A stretch of DNA of 36,151 nt. It comes from an uncultured Enterococcus sp. (GTDB lineage: Bacteria > Bacillota > Bacilli > Lactobacillales > Enterococcaceae). The position numbers were made by a program, and so were the translations under genes. Under the pieces are notes generated by a model, which saw only the letters and a program-made list of their open reading frames with translations, did no database searches and was not told the origin of the DNA. Positions 16,757 through 22,715 of the stretch are shown one piece after another (within the stretch, counting starts at the first letter, position 1; the number at the start of each line of letters is the position of its first letter). The stretch is from the NCBI RefSeq assembly GCF_913775425.1, contig NZ_CAJYIS010000051.1:1-36151 (forward strand), given 5' to 3'.

Positions 16757-16975
16757 CTATTGGTTAGTATCATTTAAGATTTGGTATTCAACAACTTGAT
16801 AAGTGCCTTGCACGTCGGCTTTTTCTTTAGCTAATTCTCCTACCACTTCTGCTAACTTTAATAAGGAAGCATCTGATTGATCTGCACGAATATTGCTAAA
16901 ATTTTGCTTAACTGTCTTTTGCGTGTCTTGATCGGTCATTTCAATACGTACCCCTGTTTTTTCTGTCACTTTCAT
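16757..16975 (-). CDS. DUF1659 family small protein
   Basis: 72 residues, predicted two-stranded N-terminus (VRIEMTDQDTQKTVKQNFSNI) followed by a helix (SDASLLKLAEVVGELAKEK) and a closing strand; this matches DUF1659. The function is unknown. It is preceded by GGAGG and by a TTGACA-type promoter that begins six bases after the sigma gene stop, so it can be transcribed with or without the sigma gene. Confidence 0.78.
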   Translation of the reverse strand: MKVTEKTGVRIEMTDQDTQKTVKQNFSNIRADQSDASLLKLAEVVGELAKEKADVQGTYQVVEYQILNDTNQ

Positions 16976-16998
16976 ATCTGTTCCTCCTTAGTAGTTGT

Positions 16999-17052
16999 TG
17001 TAAGTTGCGCGCCTTACACCCTTATAAACGAAATAACTTGCTAAAATGTCAA
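16999..17052 (-). promoter_or_regulatory. Promoter and inverted repeat upstream of DUF1659
   Basis: Minus-strand TTGACA (plus 17047-17052) with GTTTAT at 17 bp (plus 17024-17029) or TTATAA at 19 bp (17022-17027). Just downstream lies the inverted repeat TGTAAG-N8-CTTACA (16999-17018), placed where a repressor would block transcription or where a leader hairpin would form. Confidence 0.5.
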
Positions 17053-17057
17053 AAGAA

Positions 17058-17528
17058 TTATCTAAATTCATTAAATTTTTTTCGTAATGTCTTGCGGTAG
17101 TAAGCTCGAAGTTGTCTGGATAATGGCTGATCCTCTACTAATGCACGTAGTTTTTCTTGATCAGCTATACCCAATTGTTGATAAAAGGCTTCGATCAATA
17201 GTTTGGTATCTTCATTGTTAGTGATTTCTGATTTTATTTGCATACTCCACTCTGCCGGATCAATCAGCTCATGTCCTTCACGCTGCTCTTTGCGTCTTAA
17301 ATCGACTAAAGCCCATTTTAATTTACGATATAAATAAGCCAATGGATAACACGACTCAAATTCATCAAGCGTAACGGCAGTCGTACTTAGTTGCACCAAG
17401 CACATCCGTAATTCTTGAGCCCAGTCTTCATAAGAGGGATTAAAGAGTAAAATCCGACTATCAGATAACACTTTATAGATCAAACGTTCATATTTTTCCA
17501 ACACTATCTCGTCTATATTCTTTAGCAT
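17058..17528 (-). CDS. ComX/SigX-like alternative sigma factor
   Basis: 156 residues, close to the 159 of pneumococcal ComX. From memory the two share the layout: an N-terminal YERLIYKV, then DWAQELRMCLVQL (ComX has SDWDQEGMLCLHEL), then YLYRKLKWALVDLRRKEQRE (ComX has FKTKFRNRILDYIRKQESQ), the sigma region 2 DNA-melting part. The end, LSRQLRAYYRKTLRKKFNEF, is like the short region 4 of ComX. Other members of this sigma-70 subgroup are SigH of lactobacilli and YvrI (SigO) of Bacillus, which remain alternatives. The gene is divergent from a ComK-like gene, with a 22-bp dyad just before its ribosome binding site (AAGGAT). DUF1659, DUF2922 and a GH25 lysozyme follow. Its regulon cannot be read from the window. 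Confidence 0.72.
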   Translation of the reverse strand: MLKNIDEIVLEKYERLIYKVLSDSRILLFNPSYEDWAQELRMCLVQLSTTAVTLDEFESCYPLAYLYRKLKWALVDLRRKEQREGHELIDPAEWSMQIKSEITNNEDTKLLIEAFYQQLGIADQEKLRALVEDQPLSRQLRAYYRKTLRKKFNEFR

Positions 17529-17720
17529 ATCGGCACATCCTTATAAGATTTCCTCGAGGTAATCTTAGTTTACAAAAATGGCTATTACGCGATTATGGAC
17601 AAATCACGATATTTTAGATCAAATTTATCGTTACCGCTTCCATTTACAGAAAAAATATGCTAATAATATTAAATAACAGAAAAAATATAACATCTTAATG
17701 TGTCTGGAGGAATTTTAGTT
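17529..17720. promoter_or_regulatory. Divergent control region between sigma gene and ComK-like gene
   Basis: Contains a 22-bp imperfect dyad (17545-17566: AAGATT, CCTCGAGG core, AATCTT) 16 bp before the sigma start, and two direct copies of ACAGAAAAAATAT at 17646-17658 and 17676-17688, exactly 30 bp apart. The second copy overlaps a possible -10 TATAAC (17686-17691) of the ComK-like gene. No strong -35 is visible for either gene, which fits activator-dependent promoters. Confidence 0.5.
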
Positions 17721-18488
17721 ATGTACGATCTTTATTCAAAAAATCAAAATCTAAGTTTTTCACTTTCATATGCTGTCTTAAAAGAAACACACCCATCACT
17801 TCAACTAACGGATACCTTTTTAACGCATTGCCTATCATTACTCGAATTGACACCCTCACTTGATTTTCGCTCAGAGATCCTTGCACTCATCCCTTTCACA
17901 ACTACCAAGGATCCTTGTACTTTCGTCTTTTTTAAAGAAAAAATCCAAGTTATCGATCAAACAGGTTTTGAGATCGTCAACGATTGGCTGCATTCTTTTA
18001 ATCTAGATTATGATCATTACCGTGAACTTTACTTAAGCGCATATACGAAAAAAAATTACACGATTCCCGTCAGTAATGGTCGATTCAGTTTATTTCCACT
18101 TGAAAACATCCAACATCAAACGACGATCTGGTTAAATCCAGGACATATTGCTGAACTCAAAAAGCAACGCTACCACACACGGATCTGTTTAGATAATGGT
18201 CTTCAAGTTGACGTCACCAAACAAATTCCTTCATTAGAACAGCAAATCACCCGCGCGATCCATTGTCATTTGCTCTTTACACCAATCCAAAGTTTATCTA
18301 GCCATACGATTCCGCAACCAAACAATCTACTTGAATATTTGAATCTCCTTTCAACAACAATTACCAGAAAAATTAGCCGTACACTTCCGTTTACTCTAGA
18401 CCCCAAAAAAGAAAATGCCTTTCGCCTAAGTTACTTTGGTATGACACAGGAATATCAACGTATTTTAGAGCAAAAATATCAAAAGTAA
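17721..18488 (+). CDS. ComK-like competence transcription factor
   Basis: 255 residues from the ATG at 17721, which has GGAGG ten bases upstream; a GTG at 17700 is in frame but overlaps that site. The middle of the protein lines up with Bacillus ComK as recalled: a strand ending in IQVID (ComK LQIVD), then YTIPVSNGRFSLFPLENI followed by IWLNPGHIAELKKQ (ComK has DPSNQIFLFPTLSS then GWISHVHVKEFKA), then DNGLQVDV and a helix with QQITRAIHCHLLF (ComK NQVYRTAWLRTKF). It has about 60 extra N-terminal residues. ComK is the master activator of DNA uptake genes and is held low by MecA-ClpCP; mecA is in this window. Function in this organism is inferred. No AAAA-N5-TTTT ComK boxes were found upstream, so binding specificity may differ. 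Confidence 0.68.
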   Translation: MYDLYSKNQNLSFSLSYAVLKETHPSLQLTDTFLTHCLSLLELTPSLDFRSEILALIPFTTTKDPCTFVFFKEKIQVIDQTGFEIVNDWLHSFNLDYDHYRELYLSAYTKKNYTIPVSNGRFSLFPLENIQHQTTIWLNPGHIAELKKQRYHTRICLDNGLQVDVTKQIPSLEQQITRAIHCHLLFTPIQSLSSHTIPQPNNLLEYLNLLSTTITRKISRTLPFTLDPKKENAFRLSYFGMTQEYQRILEQKYQK

Positions 18489-18680
18489 GTCTTTTTGTCA
18501 TTTTATGGTTAAATTGTGTCATATCTTACGAAAATGTTCGTTGCATTTTTGCTAGAAATGTTACAAATAAAAGTCAAATGGATTTTTTTTTAGCAAATTC
18601 CATAAATTCGGCTTATAATGAGTGAAGATTAAGAAATCTTAAAACTTATAAAGCTTGACTTAAGGAGTGATAAACCAGGT
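18489..18680 (+). promoter_or_regulatory. Promoter and leader of the LysM-CAP gene
   Basis: TATAAT at 18614-18619 with no strong -35. In the leader, AAGATT-N4-AATCTT (18625-18640) repeats the arms of the dyad in front of the sigma gene with a different spacing. No terminator follows the ComK-like gene. The ribosome binding site is AAGGAG near 18661. Confidence 0.5.
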
Positions 18681-20081
18681 ATGAAAAAACAATTGATTGC
18701 TACAATGGCTGCTACGACACTTGGCGGGATTACCGTCGCATTAGAGAATCAAACTGTCCGTGCTGACGAAACAACTGATGCCAATCAGACAGCTACGACT
18801 CAAACCCTGACACATACGGTTCAAGCAGGTGATACACTAAGTGACCTTGCTCAAACCTATAGCACCACTGTCGCGTCACTAGTTGAACAAAATTCAATTC
18901 AAAATCAAAATTTAATCATTGTGGGCCAAAAGCTAGTAGTGGGTACTACGACACAACAAACGATTGAAACGAGTACACCTACTGAAACCGCAAAAACAAA
19001 AATTTCTTATACTGTACAAGCCGGTGATACGGTTAGTGCTATCGCAGATCGTTTCAACGTTAGTGTCAATGAAATCGGTCAATGGAATAAATTGGCAAAC
19101 GTTCATTTGATTTTTATTGGTCAAACATTAACGATCGAACAAAATGCAGAAACCCCAACTCCTGTTGAAACACCTGTTGCGGAAACTCCAGCTCCTGTTG
19201 AAACTCCGGCTGTTGAAACTCCGGCTGTTGAAACTCCGGCTGTTGAAACTCCGGCTGTTGAAACTCCGGTTGCTGAAACTCCGGCTGTTGAAACTCCGGT
19301 TGCTGAAACTCCGGTTGCTGAAACTCCGGCTGTTGAAACTCCGGTTGCTGAAACTCCGGTTGCTGAAACTCCAGCTCCTGTTGAAACTCCAGCTGTTGAA
19401 ACACCAGCTCCTGTGGAAACACCTGCTGTTGAAACACCAGCTCCCGTTGAAACACCTAAGCAAGAAAATGTGGCAGTTAACGGAATTTATACGGTTCAAT
19501 CAGGTGAAACAATTGGCACGATTGCAGATAAAAATGGTGTCTCTGTCGACGATATCGTTTCTTGGAACAATCTAAGTAACGTGAATATGATTTTCGTTGG
19601 ACAAAAACTAACTGTGGTCGGTACAACTACGACAACTCCAAAAGAAGAAACTACTGTGGTCGTAACACCATCTACACCTAGTGAAGATAAACCCGTAGTA
19701 ATCGATACAAATACGAATACAAACACACCAACAAATACCGTTGTATCAAGTGATGCGACTTTAAATGCCTTAAATGACCTTCGCGTATCAAAAGGATTGA
19801 ATCCAGTTGTTTGGGATGCTGATCTAGCAGCTACTGCGACTGCACGTGCATACACGATGGCAAATAATGGCTACAATATTCCAAACGACCACTGGCGTCG
19901 CGCGGACGAAGTCATAGCCTTTTACTTTGCACCAGGAATTCCTGTAATCAATGCATGGTATTATGAAACAAATATGATCACAGCGAGCGGTACTGGTCAC
20001 CGTGATTGGGAATTAAACCCTAATATCACACGTGTCGGTTTCGGATATAGCGGCAATGCGATCGTAGGACATTCAAGATAA
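18681..20081 (+). CDS. Secreted LysM-CAP cell wall protein with (A/V-E-T-P) repeat
   Basis: 466 residues. Signal peptide 1-28 (cleavage after VRA). Three LysM domains at about 45-87, 109-152 and 269-312, each beginning with a TVQxGxT motif, bind peptidoglycan. Between LysM2 and LysM3 is a Pro/Glu/Thr repeat (157-260) of AVETP, VAETP and APVETP units. The C-terminal 109 residues (358-466) are a CAP/SCP domain, recognisable from LNALNDLRVSKGLNPVVWDADLA, DHW at 403-405 and GHRDW. It has no LPXTG or transmembrane anchor, so wall binding rests on LysM. CAP-domain proteins of this type are common in lactobacilli and enterococci; their biochemical activity is unsettled. It is monocistronic and ends at a bidirectional terminator shared with pilus operon B. 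Confidence 0.87.
   Translation: MKKQLIATMAATTLGGITVALENQTVRADETTDANQTATTQTLTHTVQAGDTLSDLAQTYSTTVASLVEQNSIQNQNLIIVGQKLVVGTTTQQTIETSTPTETAKTKISYTVQAGDTVSAIADRFNVSVNEIGQWNKLANVHLIFIGQTLTIEQNAETPTPVETPVAETPAPVETPAVETPAVETPAVETPAVETPVAETPAVETPVAETPVAETPAVETPVAETPVAETPAPVETPAVETPAPVETPAVETPAPVETPKQENVAVNGIYTVQSGETIGTIADKNGVSVDDIVSWNNLSNVNMIFVGQKLTVVGTTTTTPKEETTVVVTPSTPSEDKPVVIDTNTNTNTPTNTVVSSDATLNALNDLRVSKGLNPVVWDADLAATATARAYTMANNGYNIPNDHWRRADEVIAFYFAPGIPVINAWYYETNMITASGTGHRDWELNPNITRVGFGYSGNAIVGHSR
19149..19460 (+). repeat. In-frame 15-bp tandem repeats coding for xxETP
   Basis: About twenty units, mostly 15 bp (for example GCTGTTGAAACTCCG) with some 18-bp units, coding AVETP, VAETP or APVETP. 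The 5' copies (19200-19370) are nearly identical in DNA, while the 3' copies have diverged in codon use. All six frames lack stops for much of the stretch. Copy number is likely to vary between strains by slippage. Confidence 0.9.
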
Positions 20082-20083
20082 GC

Positions 20084-20124
20084 AAAAAAGAACAATCCCT
20101 TTATAAAAGGATTGTTCTTTTTTT
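20084..20124. terminator. Bidirectional terminator between LysM-CAP gene and pilus operon B
   Basis: An 11-bp stem AAGAACAATCC (20088-20098) pairs with GGATTGTTCTT (20109-20119), flanked by A-run and T-run on both sides. It serves the plus-strand LysM-CAP gene and the minus-strand major pilin B gene. Confidence 0.9.
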
Positions 20125-20129
20125 ATGGA

Positions 20130-22046
20130 TTAAACTTCAGCTGAATCTTTTGAACGTTTGAACCAGATATATGATCCGCCCATCAAAGCAATCCCGACTA
20201 CTAAGAAGACTAAGATCCCTGTACCACCAGTAGACGGCAAGAATCCTTTTTTCACGTTTTTGATAGCATTGTATTTTTCAAGATCTTCTGTGGCAGCAAA
20301 AGTTGTTGTATTATTAGCTTGCATCTCTTTAACTGATCCACCATCAACGGTAAAGTCTAACACTTTCGCTTTTGGATTGACATATAAATCATGTGATTTG
20401 ACCTGTTGAACTTGATATTTTGTTCCATTCTCACTATTTCCAGTATCTTTCAAGCCTTCAACTAAAAATGTCGTACTTACGCGTTTATTGTCCCCAGTAA
20501 TGTCCTCATCTTTAACCGCAAAATCCATAAAAGTATTAGTCGTACTAGGATTCTTTGAAGGATTGTTATCTTCTGTTATTTCTGTCCATTTATCGAATTT
20601 AAATGATTTAGTTCGCTTAGAATTCACGAATTCTTCTTGCTTCTTCGCATCATCAGTTTCAGTTTTGGTCGTATCAACTTGTTCTTCTCCAGGTGTTACT
20701 TCTGCAAAATATTGTTTTCCTTTTTCTGTTTTCGTAATATAAAATCTACTATTTGTAATAAATTGCGTTAAAATAGTCGTTTTATTATCTGCATTTGAAT
20801 CGATCACTTTAAAGTGAGACCCACCAGTGTAAACTGATTTTAAGTCAAAAGAAACAGGTACACCGTCTTTAGTCGTTCCACTTACTTTTAATGGAATATC
20901 TGTATCAAGTGGTGTCGTATCTTTCAAACTCGTAGTAAAAAGTACTCTAATCACTTTTCCTTCTAAAGTATCTGTAGGTGTGCTACTTTTGCGAAAAGTA
21001 ATCGAATCATTAGTGGCTTTATATAGAGCAGATGGAACTTCGCCATCTTTTGTATATAATTTGATTTGTTTATCATTTAAATGTCCACTGTAGTCAACTT
21101 TTGTATCAGTTGAATTAAAGCTAATTTTATAGTCATCTCCTCCTGGATTTGTCAACGTTCCTCTTGGGATCGTCAAGTTAAATCCATACGTAATGGTTTG
21201 ATTGTAGTCGACCGATTGACGTACTCCTTTATTTCCTACATAGTCTGGATCGTTAACTGGATTTTCTGGATTATTCGGATCTGTAGGATCTACAGGATAT
21301 TTAGGATCATTCGGATCATTAGGATCTGTTGGTGCCTTTGGATCTGTTGGTTCTGCGAAGATACTTCCTTTTTCCATTTTAGGATATAAATGGATATTCG
21401 TTAATAATTCACCACCACTTGTATTCTCTCCAGTTTTAGAATCGCGTTCAAAAACGGGTAACGTCACGACCATCGGATACGCTTTATTTAGTGTATCTTT
21501 TCCTGAATCTCTTTGTACGATCAAGTAAGCGGTGAAAAGATTTTTTTCTTTTTCTACTACTGGTAATGTGTTTTCAGTCTGAACTTTCCCATCACCATCC
21601 GTTTTAACTGTTGTTTCTTTCAAATTATCCTGATTGTAAACTAAGCTACCTTTTGTTCCCGTTAAAACTTTTTTGTAATATACAGCACGTTGGATATCAC
21701 TGGCTGTAACACCATTGTTTCCTTCTTTATAAAAGTCTGTAATATCATAAATATCAAACGTAACTCCTGAAATTGGTGTTCCAGTGAAATCACCTTTCTC
21801 GCCTACTCGCATCTCACTACCGGTATTTTGTTGATTTGGAATGGCGTGTTGACCTTTTCCATTGTTTACATCGCCATCTTCATCTGTTTGATCATATTGT
21901 AATGCATGGATGGTCAAATTAACTGACTTATCAACATACGATCCTCGCGCGATTTCTGTTTCTTCTGCTTTTACAGACAATCCACTTAACAATAATGGAA
22001 TCACCATAAACGCGATTGCTAAAATCCCCAAGATTCTTTTTTTCAT
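20130..22046 (-). CDS. Major pilin (backbone) of pilus B, LPSTG-anchored
   Basis: 638 residues. Signal peptide 1-27 (KAEE). The pilin motif is YPK at 221-223 (Lys223 is the expected linkage residue). A Pro-Asp-Asn linker (about 232-267, repeats of TDP, NDP and NNP) separates the N1 domain from the next Ig-like domains. The sorting signal is LPSTG at 603-607, membrane helix and KRSKDSAEV tail. By family, sortase C joins the Thr of LPSTG to Lys223 of the next subunit. Its architecture resembles EbpC of E. faecalis. It is the last gene of tip-minor-major operon B. The C-terminal domain has Gln (YQVQQV, Gln548) at the place of the E-box Glu. No sortase gene follows it. Confidence 0.9.
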   Translation of the reverse strand: MKKRILGILAIAFMVIPLLLSGLSVKAEETEIARGSYVDKSVNLTIHALQYDQTDEDGDVNNGKGQHAIPNQQNTGSEMRVGEKGDFTGTPISGVTFDIYDITDFYKEGNNGVTASDIQRAVYYKKVLTGTKGSLVYNQDNLKETTVKTDGDGKVQTENTLPVVEKEKNLFTAYLIVQRDSGKDTLNKAYPMVVTLPVFERDSKTGENTSGGELLTNIHLYPKMEKGSIFAEPTDPKAPTDPNDPNDPKYPVDPTDPNNPENPVNDPDYVGNKGVRQSVDYNQTITYGFNLTIPRGTLTNPGGDDYKISFNSTDTKVDYSGHLNDKQIKLYTKDGEVPSALYKATNDSITFRKSSTPTDTLEGKVIRVLFTTSLKDTTPLDTDIPLKVSGTTKDGVPVSFDLKSVYTGGSHFKVIDSNADNKTTILTQFITNSRFYITKTEKGKQYFAEVTPGEEQVDTTKTETDDAKKQEEFVNSKRTKSFKFDKWTEITEDNNPSKNPSTTNTFMDFAVKDEDITGDNKRVSTTFLVEGLKDTGNSENGTKYQVQQVKSHDLYVNPKAKVLDFTVDGGSVKEMQANNTTTFAATEDLEKYNAIKNVKKGFLPSTGGTGILVFLVVGIALMGGSYIWFKRSKDSAEV

Positions 22047-22079
22047 TTTTCTTCCTCCATAAATGTTTTATTCTATTTT

Positions 22080-22715
22080 TTAATTCCTTACTGCCTTTTT
22101 TCGGATATACAACACACTACCTAGCATCAATAAAATCGCGCCAATAAAGGCTATAGTCCCTTTTGCTTCATTGGTGCTCGGTAGTCGTTTAAAAGTATTT
22201 ATTTTATTTGCACTATCTGGTGGTGGATGTTGAAAGTCCGTTTCCACACTTGCAGGTAACTCAGGTTTTAGAAAAAGTGTAATTTGATTTAATACCGTAC
22301 CAGTTTTTGCATCGACTAAGGGCGTTGTAAATACGATTGGATGCGCTTGTTCGTCATTCTGACTTTTTTTCAAAACTAGATAGGCATGAAACGCTTCGTC
22401 GGTATTTAATAAAAAAGTTTGTTGAGGTGATAAAGGGATCTCAAGGATTTGTTGCTGTTGGATCCATTTTTCAACTTCCGTTCCTTTTTTCTTTGCCCAA
22501 TTTTTAAGGTATTCATGACGATCTTGATCATATTGTCGATTGCTTTTTACATTATCGGTAATATCATACACTCGGTACTGCGTGATCAGACGTTGTTCGT
22601 CTAACGTAGACTCACCCATCGCATGTAAGACTAACGTTGTCTCTTCTTGTGCAAGGACTGTTGCCGAGAAGAAATAAGAACTGATGCAAGCGAAGATGCA
22701 AAATAAATACTTCAT
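22080..22715 (-). CDS. Minor (probable base) pilin of pilus B with LPSTN sorting motif
   Basis: 211 residues. Signal peptide 1-22 (ATVLA-QEE). A single N1-type pilin domain with the pattern YRVYDITD, AYLVLKKS and QITLFLKPEL follows. The sorting signal is LPSTN at 178-182 instead of LPXTG, followed by a hydrophobic helix and IRKKAVRN. Small minor pilins of this kind usually form the base and are attached to the wall by the housekeeping sortase. The ATG follows the tip B stop codon directly (TAGATG), with GGGAGG inside the end of the tip gene, so translation is coupled. It is shorter than EbpB of E. faecalis. Confidence 0.82.
   Translation of the reverse strand: MKYLFCIFACISSYFFSATVLAQEETTLVLHAMGESTLDEQRLITQYRVYDITDNVKSNRQYDQDRHEYLKNWAKKKGTEVEKWIQQQQILEIPLSPQQTFLLNTDEAFHAYLVLKKSQNDEQAHPIVFTTPLVDAKTGTVLNQITLFLKPELPASVETDFQHPPPDSANKINTFKRLPSTNEAKGTIAFIGAILLMLGSVLYIRKKAVRN

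Noticed and set aside
15618-16975. Prophage remnant (GH25 endolysin with small proteins)
   Set aside because: No holin, tail, integrase or packaging gene lies near, and DUF1659/DUF2922 are chromosomal families. A domesticated lysin cannot be fully ruled out.
17529-17720. Classical ComK boxes (AAAA-N5-TTTT) upstream of the ComK-like gene
   Set aside because: Only A-rich direct repeats are present; no properly spaced AAAA/TTTT pairs were found.
18933-19124. Antisense open frame inside the LysM region
   Set aside because: It shadows the LysM-coding sequence and has no promoter or ribosome binding site.
19149-19460. CRISPR-like tandem repeat
   Set aside because: The repeats are contiguous, in frame and without unique spacers. 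They code for a surface-protein linker.
19114-19575. Long open frames on both strands and in other frames across the ETP repeat
   Set aside because: They arise because the 15-bp repeat lacks stops in any frame. They have no ribosome binding site and the composition of a frame-shifted repeat.
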